Source: Chalara sp. BL73
Taxonomy: Eukaryota > Ascomycota > Leotiomycetes > Helotiales
Reading direction: 5' to 3'
Assembly: GCA_918026815.1 (NCBI GenBank)
Contig: CAKJVC010000117.1
Coordinates: forward strand, 1 to 64,000
DNA length: 64,000 nucleotides
Positions 33,904 to 44,962 of this stretch are shown one piece after another. Made by a program: the position numbers and the translations under genes. Positions within the stretch are counted from its first letter, which is position 1; each line of letters opens with the position of its first letter. A model generated the notes under the pieces. The model was not told the origin of the DNA and searched no databases. It saw only the letters and a list, made by a program, of their open reading frames with translations.

Positions 33904-34733
33904 TTTCTTTGTAACCTAGGCTACAGTAGGAGAGTTGGATCGGGAGTTAAGTAATATTTGGTGGTGGTTGAAAGTATTAAAGATTGAGAATCGAATGATG
34001 TGAATAATGAGATGCTAAGAAGGGTATGCACGTCTACTTCTACTCACGGGTCATGGCAGACTACCCCGGGAACTGCCGTCTCCAGAACGAATAAGCAAAG
34101 TTCCAGCAATACGGCTTGATTCCTTGTGTAACACGACTAGTATAAATATCACCTTCATTATCAGCTGTATGGGTTCTGTTCTCTCATTCCTTAAGTGACC
34201 TAGCACTTGATCGATTCTCTGTTTGCTAAAATGTCAAGCTTGTTATGGTTGGTTCCTCACCATACCGTCCTCTGAATCGTCACTCTTTGATAAGCCGCTT
34301 GTGACGAAACAAAGTCCGACCGATCCTAAAAAACCAAAGTTGACTTGCAGCACAGACCACTTCATGTGCCCCACAAGCTTGGCAATGGTCCTTGGTTGCT
34401 CATTCATTGGCAGCTAATGGACGCGCACTAGCGAAAACATACATGAGCTAGCATAAAATAAAGGGAAGCGATAAGAAGTAAACCCCACCTATGTTATCCA
34501 CGTCCACTTATCCATCACTAGGCCTCCAGCCAAAAACGCCTCAAAGTGACCAATCAACCAACCCCTCATTCCCACTCAATTCCCACCAAGTAAAAGAGGT
34601 ATATGAAAATTTGCAACGATAATTCGCTCACTAGGTCCCACCGCCATACTCATATCATTTCTTGCCTGTAACGGACCTTCTTTGGCCTGAAGGCAGGAGC
34701 TTGTCCATTGGTTTCGGGCGGAGAGATGACCCG
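33904..34733. other. Intergenic between two regulator genes
   Basis: Promoter side of the 611-aa regulator and 3' flank of the NsdD-like gene. No additional gene recognised. A minus frame (34782-34576) running past the NsdD stop in another register reads ALTGHLSARN. Confidence 0.4.
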
Positions 34734-35845
34734 TTAACGCATCGTTTCCTTTCGGGCTAGCTTGGCGTAGTGAAGTCCGCAAGCGTTACACAGTGTACGG
34801 GCACCATCTGGGCCTCTTCTCCACTCTGGCGTTTCTGTTCTGTTGCAGGCATGGCATTGGTTTGTTGGTGAAGCTTGCTGTGATTTCAATTATGGCAAAA
34901 TTTAGATACGGTGGACTTGGATGAACTTACTCCTCGAGGCTTCTTACCCTTAGAGCCTCTGTGTCCTCTGTTCATATCGTTCCCAGACATGCTCAAATCA
35001 TCATCATATCCACTTACTCCTTTACTATTACGCTCCCGGCCGCGTTGGTTGGCTATGGCATATTGGTGTTTTTCAATGGTGTCTTTAATATGGTAGAGAT
35101 TAGCGACTAGCCTCTCTTGAGTATCTATCATTTGACAACACTCATCTAGCGTTGGCATTCTATCGGGAAGCTTATTAGATCGCTCTTGTTGCCGGTCAGT
35201 CCCATAGTATGCCCTGACCCATTTTTCAACACTAGCGGAGGAACGAGTGATCTATAATCGAGTTAGCGCTATGTTGGAAAAAGGATCAGAAACCTAGTAT
35301 CCTACCGATGCAAGACACTCCTCAAAGTCATGAGTATCACCGTGTCCCTTCATTACTACCGCTAACCCCCCGTTATTTATCATCTGCTCAAAAGGCCAAG
35401 GATCTTGCTCATACTTCTGGGCCTCTGAACGAAGGCTGGGATGAGACTGGCGTAGCAGACATGGTGCAGCGTGTAATGATATCAAAAATGACTGTCTTTT
35501 ATTCTCCGAGAACGCAGCCGGAATCGAGTCCGTATGCGATAACGTTTGTTGAGGTTGGAACGGTTGGATGGATGGTGTATGCTGAGTTTGGATTTGGGTC
35601 GTGTGTAGTCGATATTTAGTACAGTCAATAGGATAGGATCGAGGTATTGGAGCTGCCTGTAATTGTGTTGATTGCGGACATAACGAAGGAGCCAACGGTG
35701 GGAAGGAATCTGGCCTCGGTCCACTCAGGGTTTCACGTAGCGAGGGCAGGGACTGGCAGTGTCGTGATGCGACAGGAGGACGTAGTGGCTCGGCGTTGCT
35801 GTCCAACATCCCTCGTGACTCTGGCAGAGAGGTGATGCCTGACAT
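34734..35845 (-). CDS. nsdD: GATA-type sexual development regulator, NsdD/SUB-1-like
   Basis: Nuclear GATA factor. In Aspergillus, NsdD promotes sexual development and represses conidiation. Exons 35845-35306, 35251-34931, 34877-34734 give 1005 nt, 334 aa. Introns 35252-35305 (GTAGGA..TAG) and 34878-34930 (GTAAGT..CAG). The NsdD-specific block is clear: INNGGLAVVMKGHGDTHDFE, EKWVRAYYGTD, ECCQMIDTQERLVANLYHIK. The C-terminal GATA finger is C-x2-C-x18-C-x2-C: CHACNRTETPEWRRGPDGA then RTLCNACGLHYAK. It is shorter than typical NsdD (around 460 aa in A. nidulans), with a trimmed N-terminus and only ~8 residues after AKL. A frame shifted by one base past the stop looks like the missing tail. Start chosen at the ATG of MSGITSLPES. 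Either the orthologue or a short paralogue. Confidence 0.9.
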
Positions 35846-36260
35846 GATCTCCAGGAATAGGGTCAGAGAATCATGGAAGTGGAGGATGGGCAGGAGTTGG
35901 ATAGATGGTGTTCGGACTAACAAATAGAAGCCTACAATAGCTGGAACCTAGGTAGCGAGCTATTTGGTAACACGGATCAGCTCGTATGAGCTGTCAAGTG
36001 GGTCTTGGACAAAGTGTCGGAGTGACAACAATATCGAGAGAGCTGAGTCCAGGCGAATCGGTGGAAGGCTGCTAAGAATACGACGGAATGAACATGATGT
36101 GAGAAGAACAAGCAAAAAAAGCGGGACACCAAGCACTCGAACAGGCGCTGGCGATCCCAATGACATTTCTTGATTAGTGATAAGAGAGGAAAAGTTAGAG
36201 AAGGAGCAAGACAGGAAAGATGATACTTAATTGAGAGACACTCCTTGAACAGCGAATATA
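35846..36260 (-). promoter_or_regulatory. Upstream region of the NsdD-like gene
   Basis: Purine-rich on plus (36180-36225, so CT-rich on the coding strand), as often seen upstream of fungal transcription starts. No specific site called. Confidence 0.35.
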
Positions 36261-39106
36261 AATGGATGTAGTGGAGCTAACAGTGATATTTAATCGAGGA
36301 GGGCCATGTGCACAGTTTTAGGGGACACAAAATGATGGCTCGTGGCAATTCCCCGTACGGCAGTCGTTATCGTCCTGGACTCGGGATCTGGAAGTCAAGG
36401 CGCGAAAGCCAGTATCAGATTTGAAACGTTCGAGTATATTGATGTTGGGAGGTTTGGTGGCCGAACCAGAGAAGGGCAGAATCGGAAGCAGCCCATAGTA
36501 CGACGTGTAATATAGTACGTGTATGAATAAAGAGGAGCGCCAAGATCGGATTACAAAGCACGAACAAAATCTGATCCTGAGACCGTTGGTGCAAAGCAAT
36601 TGTTCGCATACTTCGGATTTTAGCGTCGAAACATTTGAGCTTCCGACAGTGCCAAATTCGTACCCCACAATTTGTGTTGTCGTCAAGCATGCCTCTTGAC
36701 CAACCATCCAGACAATGAGGTCACTACTCAAAAAAATATCCAGACTCCCGACCGCAAAGTTTCCCGCTACCAAGTTAACCTCGATAGTGAGAATTGTTCA
36801 CCACAAGTCGGCAGGTGAGTATTTCTTACTCCTCAAGAGGCAATCAGGAAGTTTCTCCGCTCTAGGCTGTAAGCCATCACGGCCAGTTCTGGCATTAGGG
36901 CAAGTCGCTTAAGCGGCACCAACGCATCTTAGAGCTTCAGCTAACCGCGGTCGTTACAGGATCCTGTAATATTGCTGCCATTCACTTGGGCCAAAGTCCA
37001 TGTCCAACCCAACAATACTGAGCTTGATCTTTACGATTCGATCAACATATCTTCAACTCCGTTGAACTCGCGACCGTATTCAAGCAGCGAATATGCTTAT
37101 GTTCTCGCTGAACCTCTGCTCTCTATGCTCGAATTGAAACTGCTTCCTCCATGCATAGCTACGGGAGAGGTGTGTTCGGCTTCTTCGATCCAGCCTAGGG
37201 GTTCAATTTCCTGACAACAATATCTGACAAGTTCGACGACGGCTTTTAATGCTCTGAAGGCCATATGAAGGATGAGCCAGTATTCAAAGCCCTCCAATAA
37301 CCAATGTCCAGAAGCAGCGGCTTCTACTCCTCTCCTATCTCTTGGAACGACACCAACTCGGCCACTCAGTTGGAAACCCTAGCTTGTACTCGTCCCCTAG
37401 CCCAGCAGAAGGATTCAATGCCATGCCCGCGCAGCTGCCCAGTTAGCCCAACATCAACTACAAGTTCGCCAGGCTCCGTCATAGTTTACCCAATTTGTGT
37501 GTTACAACGAGGGACAGCTCGCTGCACGAGTTGTCCGTCGCCAGAAGTTGAAGGCTTGTCGCCTGTGAATAAGCTTCCCAAGGTGTTGTCCCATTCTCAT
37601 TCTCATTCCGTAGCATGCCTTCGTCCTGACCTTCATCCGCCATTTTCGATATCTGTCGCTTCCGTATTGCGACTGACGAGCCACTCCCAGCGTGAAGAGC
37701 TTAGTAAGAGGGGACCTCACGAGGAAAAAAAAGGACCAAGTCCTCGGAGCTCGTGTTGCTGCTTCGAAATCTTTGTCATTGCTTGATCCAACCTCCAAGT
37801 CCGCGTATGACCTTGAACCACCTTAGTAGTAACACCATCTATTGTCTTCAATTAAGATCCACAATCCTTTGCCTGTCCATCGGGATAAGTGTTTGGCTAA
37901 GTAAGATCGTAGGAGGCATGGAGCTCTTGCAGAAATGTGCAAAAGATCGGGTAGATGGCCTGCAACTCAGTTGTGTTGTAATAGCCACTAGCGGCATCAC
38001 CCAGCAAGTCCATCAAGAACGACACCAACCCGCTAGTACCGCACTAAGGGGTCTAAACAGTGGCAAAACAGAGAGTAGATATTTCCGTAATATGATTCTC
38101 GTGGAAAGCTCCAGTGATGTAGATCAAGACCGAAGTGCTCCGAGTGCACATAGCTTGCTTATCTTTCTAACTTATGTGCTGTCAAAATTTTCTCGAGAGG
38201 CTCGCTATCCGAAATGAATCCATAGCTGGTGGACAATAGTCTCCTACGTCGGGCGCATTATTATGCGGTTTAAGATAAAGAGTGGACTATTTGGCTATAT
38301 ACCACACTACTCTAACCTATATATCCCTAAGTCAGATGTGAGCGTTTCCGGGTGTCCGTTGTATAGAACCTCACCAAACCCAACTGCTAAAGAGGGTGGA
38401 CGACATCTCTTGTGAGTGGTCTCATATCTTACACGCAAAGTATGAGCTGTATGCCGTACATGGTTGTATATGAATTCGACTTTGGTATAACTACACATTG
38501 GGAAGGCACTCATCAGAAGGCATAGAGGATAAACGATCTTTCATTTGTGCCGTGCTCAAGGGAATACAAGATCTAATATTCAGATCTCCCGTTCACTTGT
38601 GGGCATAGACTTGCTTTTCAAGTTTGATGTAGACCTGTGGCATAGGAAACTGAACAAGGATAACAAGTATTGATATCCCTTGCACCTGGATTTACCATAC
38701 AAATAGGCTGGACAGATATTGCCAAATACTGGGGATTGGTCAGTGCTAGTCTGTGGCGCGGCTTAAGATCCGATTAAGCCTGACCGCGTCACCACGTTGA
38801 GCTTATCGCGAGTCCCACTTCCAGCCCCGAGGATCTCCGAGGCGGGGCACCCAATGCCAGGCCAACGTCTATCCAAGCTTCGGTTTTCTGGCAAAGTGCT
38901 TTATTGGTTAGAGCACCTCATCTACATTTTTTGTTCGCTCGCGCTAGCAATCGATCTCGGTAAAAGATCGATTTCTGACTATGACTGTAGGCAGAAAGCA
39001 GATATGTCTCGTTTCTACTACCTATTCTCAACTTAACGGGATATGATATAGCAACCATCATGAATTAAATTACTCTCCTTTTCATATAACCACACATCGA
39101 TTAGCA
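36261..39106. other. Long interval without a recognised gene
   Basis: Several open frames overlap on both strands (plus 37304-37786, 37753-38217; minus 36773-36318, 37798-37502). A minus segment around 38020-37900 reads like a helical C-terminus (GDAASGYYNTTELQAIYP), but I cannot tie it to a family or assemble a gene. Confidence 0.35.
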
Positions 39107-39676
39107 TCATTGCCCCAGCGTCCAATTCTGCATCTTCGACCACATAGCCCACGTTTCCTCTACGCTCACAACTTCTGCCTCTGTCATTTTGCTTAACGGT
39201 GCTAGGAAAGGTACAGTTTCTTGCCTATTTCTATCATAAGCTAACTTTATACCGGTCCAAGACGAGCTTTTCGCAGCCATAAGGAAGTTCCCTCGCTCTA
39301 TTTCATGTAACGGGCCTACGCCCGTAGGCCACGAATCGCCGAAGAAGCCAAAAATAATAGAATGGTCATCGTGCCTTGTACAGACGAGGCGGCGAATATA
39401 GGGTATTAGAGAGATTGCATGGGGATAGCCTTGTACGACCTCTCCCAACGAAGTAGCAAGCGGATTAAGTGTAACCTGTTGCATAGGACCGACGGTGCCG
39501 GACCAGTTGGCAGAATTCCAGGACAGTACCGGAAATGGCAATCGCTGGCATGGTAACTCGATATTAAGGGATGCACAGAGAATTTGTACTGGTTTAGTGT
39601 GCTGTGCATGATCAAGAAAGTAGCGGAGGCAGGATTGGTATTGAGGATACCATTCTAGAATGTCAAATGATGACAT
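39107..39676 (-). CDS. Conserved fungal hypothetical protein, 189 aa
   Basis: Single-exon frame from a good ATG (CCTATGTC) to a stop at 39107. The sequence has features of a small soluble fungal family I recall only as unnamed proteins: WYPQYQSCLRYFLDHAQH, PYIRRLVCTRHDD, IFGFFGDSWPTGVGPLHEIE, NFLMAAKSSSWTG and a Trp-rich end (WAMWSKMQNW). No signal peptide or membrane helix. Several aligned motif blocks without a stop over 570 nt argue that it is real. Function unknown. Confidence 0.7.
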   Translation of the reverse strand: MSSFDILEWYPQYQSCLRYFLDHAQHTKPVQILCASLNIELPCQRLPFPVLSWNSANWSGTVGPMQQVTLNPLATSLGEVVQGYPHAISLIPYIRRLVCTRHDDHSIIFGFFGDSWPTGVGPLHEIERGNFLMAAKSSSWTGIKLAYDRNRQETVPFLAPLSKMTEAEVVSVEETWAMWSKMQNWTLGQ

Positions 39677-40338
39677 AGGACTAGGTTGATTTTGATGGGA
39701 TCCGGGTATTATTCGTTCTACTGGCCTGGGGTGGTGCTACACCTTGAGGCTAGTTGATGTGAGAAAAAAATAGTGGCTGGGTGTTAGAGAGAGGATGATT
39801 GGAGAGCGCTCACTAAATCAGCGGCGAGGACATAAGTTGGCTGTAGAACGCAGAGGGAAGATATACCGAAGACAGCGACTTAGCCATCGAGGATCTTCAG
39901 CTGTATTTATACACTTTGCTTCAACCTTGGCACTATATCTGGCAAAATTTGGTCCATTTCAATAATTCCTGGCTGGAATGTTGATGACGGGGTGGACAAT
40001 CAACGAGCCTGCCCGCACATGCGTAATAAATGTAGCCTAAGCAGTTCTGGATGAAGCGCAGACGCAAGATGTCACAGATTGCAAAAGCTTACGGTTGAAT
40101 GCCAATGGGGAGGTTCAGCTGGATCTACCGGGATAGGTACAGCAGACTGGCCCCACATCAATGTCGGAGATGTTCGGGGCTGAAATTAGGATTTGCCACA
40201 CAACTCCAATGCGGCATACAACCACGCTAACTGTCACGATTCCAAATACGGGGGATAATAGCTGTATCAGCGTCGTTGGCTTGCAAAATTCTCGTTGCAT
40301 GGTAGGCGCTTTCCCTCCCTGTCCAGTTGAAATTGTTT
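39677..40338. other. Intergenic
   Basis: Upstream region of the 189-aa gene up to the solo LTR duplication. No further gene recognised. Confidence 0.4.
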
Positions 40339-40343
40339 CACTC

Positions 40344-40558
40344 TATTGAAATAGAAGAAGAGAGTCACGTGGCCTTCAGAGAGTATAGGGCAAACGAGTC
40401 AATTGCTGAAGGTTGTAGAACAACTGCAGGAGAGAATCCCTCTACTTATAGATGTGTGATACTCACATGTCATCACTGATGCCTACTGTTGCCTACTGGT
40501 GCCTATACTGGTACCTACAATAGACTAGGTATGGTTCTTAGACCTAACCTGTTCAACA
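40344..40558 (-). repeat. Solo LTR, family 1 copy 2 (inverted)
   Basis: Reverse-complement relative of 23198-23435 (AGGTTAGGTCTAAG, CCCTCTACTTATAGA and CACGTGGCC blocks shared). Flanked by a perfect duplication CACTC at 40339-40343 and 40559-40563. 215 bp: it has about four of the 10-bp units where the other copy has six, which accounts for most of the length difference. Confidence 0.92.
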
Positions 40559-40563
40559 CACTC

Positions 40564-41700
40564 CTTACACGCACAACAATTCGGTTGAGTGGACTTCGCA
40601 GCGGGGAGAATTCATTTGGCGTGCATTCTGGCATTGTTCGATAATGGAATCGTGAGTAAACACACCGCGCCCAGACGATCGCTGTCCTAAATTGCCGCAG
40701 AGGTCTATATTTTGAATTAGACCTCCCACCAACCGGCTTAATTGAGCTGGGAGAACAAATCAGTTTGCTTAGCATTAATGGTCAAGGGAATCGGTTATCC
40801 TATTTCGAAGAACTTTCTACCTCACGGGAAGCACTGCGGCTATTATATGAATCCATACACCGAGCTCTCAGCAGCTGTACGTCATGCAGCATATAGTTTC
40901 ATTTAGTACTGCCAGCTAACAAATAATCAGTACCATCAAATACAGGGCTATCAAAAACTTTGATGCGCTGTATTCGAGTTCGTGAAAGGATTAATCTCAC
41001 AACTAGACCAATGGCGCACTTTGCTTCTAGCCGTGACACATACAGAAAATGGTAGAATACAAGGTAATCTCTGAATAGCTTCAATTTTTAAGAAATGTGA
41101 CTCTGGAGTGATTACTAAAGCAGCAGGTGTGCATAAGGTGGCGGGGGTCCGCGCTTGGCAATTAAAAAGGCCTTTACGTAGTATATTGACTCGACTAATA
41201 CCTACTTTACGGGCTTCTCAACCCTAGCAGTATTACTGTTGCAGCAGAGAGGGGATTCCCGCCAAAATTAGCTGGTGCTATCTCGCTGTCGCTGCTAAAT
41301 ACTGACCGAGATTTGAGGATACACTCAAAGTGAAATTCGGGACATTGGAGTGATGCCTGCAGTCAATTTTGACGATACAAAAGCTTACCAGAAACGTATT
41401 GATACAAGAGAATTTGAATACGAGGCGGCGAAAAGGCTGAGCCAGTAACACCATATTCGTTTCATTCTTCAACACCATCATCGACATCTGCATATATCAA
41501 TCATAATATTTTCGAGACCTCAATCATACCTAGCTAATATCAGAACCTACAGAACCCGACGACGGAGAACCAACAATCACAAGTCATACAACATAGGACA
41601 TGTAGAAGAGAGTTATTCATAGAGCTTTATATCCCACCCGACGCCTTCGCTTTTCTTTCTATACTCGAATAGTTCGGTCTGAGAATTGGTCAAAAATCCA
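40564..41700. other. No gene recognised; one ATG-less frame
   Basis: A plus frame at about 40660-40896 is open for ~78 codons and protein-like (LYFELDLPPTGLIELG, YFEELSTSREALRLLYE) but has no ATG. It may be an internal exon or a gene fragment. The rest is unassigned. Confidence 0.35.
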
Positions 41701-41710
41701 CATCTAAAAC

Positions 41711-42475
41711 GTGTTTTCCTTTTCGTATGCTGCTAAGCGCTGCTTATCCAGCTTTAACCACCAGCTAACTCTATATATGCTCTCGTTAAGTTTGTGGCAT
41801 TTAGTAGGCGACCCGGCTACCAGAGCGCGGGAAACGATGAGCATTCGGCATCGCAGCACCCCCAAGGAGGCGTCCGCAATCTTTTCATCAATAAAGGGTT
41901 GATATGGTTTGTCATGGTGTGTCACAAAGGTTATGAGTACAACGAGATGGCCAAGTTGGTCCAACGCTTTTCACCACATGAAGTAGAAGGACTGTACGTG
42001 TATTATTCATGGTTGGTGTTGCCATTTCACGAGACCATGCGGTTAGTGGTTGATGTGGTTGATGAGTTGAGCGCATTCCTATGGGGAGACGAGAACAGTC
42101 ACAACAAGGTTCCGGATGAGGAGGAAGAGGAAAGAAGGAAGATGTTCACGGCAACACCTAGCGTACACACCCGCCCAAACGGCCAAAGGCATGAACGTCA
42201 GAATGGATACGGAAAATCATGCAGCGGGAGAGTGCCGCCAGGATGAGGGTCAGGTTGAATATCAGCGCGTGGCGCAGCTTTGTATTGCCATTTCCCGCAA
42301 GTTTATTCGAGAGGAGTACCGATTCAATGCGAGTAATGGAGATTCATCTGAGTTTTGGCCCACCCGTGCTTGTCGAAATACTCAGCAAATGAGTGGCGGG
42401 GCAACCGGCCGCAAAGAACAAGAAAACAGAACTAGTAAATCAAATAATGCTTTACAACAACAATTCATCATTTAG
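41711..42475 (+). pseudogene. OrsD/RecQ-helicase-like (telomere-linked-helicase type) fragment
   Basis: Frame-broken remnant of the large fungal proteins that combine OrsD zinc fingers and RecQ-like helicases. RARETMSIRHRSTPKE in one frame continues after a one-base shift near 41865 as GGVRNLFINKGLIWFV, then CHKGYEYNEMAKLVQRF and EVEGLYVYYSWLVLPF. A third frame gives VAQLCIAISRKFIREEYRF. These correspond to the conserved HKG..RF.P.EVGEL.VYYLWLVLPF and IAIGISR segments. The helicase motor itself is absent. Confidence 0.7.
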
Positions 42476-42479
42476 TAAA

Positions 42480-43164
42480 AAGCAGACGTTATAAAGCTGT
42501 GATGTGCCAATTTCAGTCTGAATTCGCAGCATGGGACGGCTGCGGCGCTTCGTGTTAAAATTACTGAAACACCACATCTTCAAAACATCGCGGGTGAGAT
42601 TCTCGCAAGCTGTGTCGCCCATGGGCTGGATCCTCACATTATTTTTTGGCTGGTCTAGCAGCACTTTATTCTCCTAAACAACTCTCCGATTGACTTCCGC
42701 CTTATTTAACAGCTCTGCGTCGTACATTTCTTTTGCCTTCGAAATTTCTCTTCCACGACAATCACCTATCTTTTACCATGCTGAAGTTCAGCTTCTAATG
42801 CCAATTCTTCTGGACGAGTACCAATAACCTTGTAGCTTCCCTTGTCGTCACTTCCATCTTCAACAGCGTGCCTTGAATCTTCGAGCTGGTGGTGAAAGTC
42901 AGCCAATTCTGGGTTATTATCTTGATACGCTTAGCTTCGCACACAGATACCGGAATGGGCTATACTTTGAGGGCAGACTGGTAAAGGGAGAAAATTGGCC
43001 TGCTGAAAATTGGTACATTCTCGCCAAACAAGCGGCGAGTAATAAACGACATGTTTTAGAAGTATGGACGCAACTAGCCCTAGTGGACTTCCCGAATCCG
43101 GTTCCAAGTGGAAAAAGAGCAAAAATGAACTTTGACGCGAATCTTAAATATACTTTGCAAAGTG
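42480..43164 (+). other. Unassigned region with a 118-codon open frame (42873-43229)
   Basis: The frame reads GYYLDTLSFAHRYRNGLYFE and NWPAENWYILAKQAA, plausible protein but no family recognised. Its 3' end lies inside the dispersed repeat at 43165-43372, so it may be chimeric. Confidence 0.3.
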
Positions 43165-43372
43165 AAATAGCAGCACGCTTTATAGTTTTGGCAGAACTCC
43201 TCAGGCGAGATACTGTAGAGAAAGAATAGAAAGCGGGATTGGATTAACTTTACCCTAGGTGAGAACGGAATTCTTTGAGTAGCACAGTACGGGGAAAGGG
43301 TCAGTGGAGTCGAAGTTGGAGGAGCTAAGTACATTCGGCAATGGACGATTTGCCCACCTACCGATAGGGGAA
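43165..43372 (+). repeat. Dispersed repeat, partner of 23460-23720
   Basis: Same ordered blocks as the partner (TTTATAGTTTT, GGAATTCTTTG, CACAGTACGGGG, CGGCAATGGAC, ATTTGCCCAC). It lies just left of the truncation point of the NLR fragment. Confidence 0.65.
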
Positions 43373-43489
43373 ATATTTGAAATATACTCTTTACAGTTGA
43401 ACAAAATATAGACCATTTTCACTGTTCATTCATTTTTTTTCAACGAAAAATCGGCCTAATAGCAGCCCGATCACGTGTAGCAGAAAAAG

Positions 43490-44962
43490 GTGGTAAAGGA
43501 GGTTCCAACCCCATCATGTCACGAGTATCCTGGCGTTCTACAGTGGGACTTGGGTATAACACAAGACGAGAGATTCAGGCGCATTGGATCATTGGACAAG
43601 CCACCAGAAGTGCTTCGGTCAGCTATGGCAAAGCTAGAGGCACACCACGAAATTCATGGCTCTGACACCGGTATACTTTCTCTCTTGGAAGAACTTCGAT
43701 CAAAAGATTCCCTTCTAGCTATCTGCGATTTGGAAACCTACAAGACAACTTATTCCAAGCGGATTACAACCACGTCAAAGCAAGAAAGGAGATAACGCCG
43801 AGGAGGCAGAGGAAGAAGAAGAAGAAGAAGAAGAAGACAGCGCCATATGCTGCCGATATTGCGATCCAACCAAGATAATAAAAAGAAGTCGTCGGAAAAC
43901 GAAGATAAAGATACACTATGGTGTGGTTGCTTCTGGAAATTCAGTGATTAAAGACGCTAAACAACGAGATGAAATCAACATACAGCGAACCGGAGGGCAT
44001 ACCCTTTGTTTCGAAATGGAAGCGGCAGGTATCGCAAACAGTCACCTTTGTCTAGCGATCCGAGGGATCTGTGGTAAGAGGTATTTAACGCTACCGGCTG
44101 CTCTTACGCTAATTAGGCTGGATAGATTATTGTGACATGCATGAAAATTATAGCTGGCAGAAATAAGCTGCTATCGTAGTAGCGGCTTTTGCCAAGGAAC
44201 TTCTGGGATTTGTTACACCATGTCAAGTCAATGATATGCCGCCAGCTATCGAAGTCTTGAATGAGCTAAAGGACGGTTAGTCTAGAATTTATCATAATAA
44301 AGATCATGGTAACATATTGCTAATGATAGTTAGTAAATTTAAAAACATAAGCTTACTCTCAGTGCTATGCTTATTTTTCTATCAGCACTATAAAGAGTTC
44401 GATATTATCTAGCGTAGGCATGACAGCCTTATATTATTTTAATTCTAATTTTTGCTAAGAGCTTAGTGAACTTGTTGTACATACTGTCCAAAACATCGAT
44501 ACAACGTTTGCCTTATCAAGGTTACCCTCCGTAAACGAGGCAGCGTATAACTCTCTTTCCAACCGGTCTGAGCCCTTATGCCATTCAGAAACAAGGGTTG
44601 GCGTTCTCCAGGATATCAAGAACTGGGCTCTGGACTCCCAAAGTAAATGCATGTTCTAGTTAAACCGCATGGCAGGTACGGGCAAATCTACAATAAGTCG
44701 AACAATCGCCCGTGACTTCGCCCATAGCCACCAGCTTGGTGCTAGCTTCTTCTCCAAGAGAGGTGAAGGAGATCGTGGCGACGCTTCTAAGTTCTTTACC
44801 ACTATTGCTAGCCAATTGGGACAGCGCCTTCTAGACCTCAGACCTCAGACATCGTCTTATATCAGGAACACCAGAGAGACTAAAAGTAATTGGGAAGTCC
44901 TCACGCTTAGTGCCTGCTGCAATCAACAGATTCCTCATATAACTCCGCGCTTATATCTATGA
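43490..44962 (+). pseudogene. PNP_UDP-NACHT (fungal NLR) gene fragment
   Basis: Remnant of a fungal NOD-like receptor. Nucleoside-phosphorylase-like N-domain: PGVLQWDLGITQDERFRRIG, SLDKPPEVLRSAMAKLEAHH, then a GAA-repeat acidic stretch, CCRYCDPTK, IHYGVVASGNSVIKDAK, LCFEMEAAGIANS. The NACHT region follows at 44500-44960 with the P-loop [17 protein letters not shown] and [19 protein letters not shown]. Damage: the first ~100 residues of the PNP domain are missing, at least two frameshifts near 43740-43800, and a TAG for Trp just before the P-loop. Coding stops at about 44930 where a HET fragment begins on the other strand. Sensor repeats (WD40, ankyrin or TPR) are absent. Confidence 0.88.

Noticed and set aside
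35308..35835. Plus-strand frames over NsdD exon 1
   Set aside because: Antisense shadows of a well-supported GATA factor.
37304..38217. Plus-strand frames of 154-160 codons as genes
   Set aside because: Composition is Ser/Pro/Cys-rich without motifs. Overlapping frames on both strands are equally open.
38880..38995. tRNA-like A-box (TTGGTTAGAGCACC)
   Set aside because: No matching B-box (GGTTCGA-type) follows and no acceptor stem pairs. Treated as chance.
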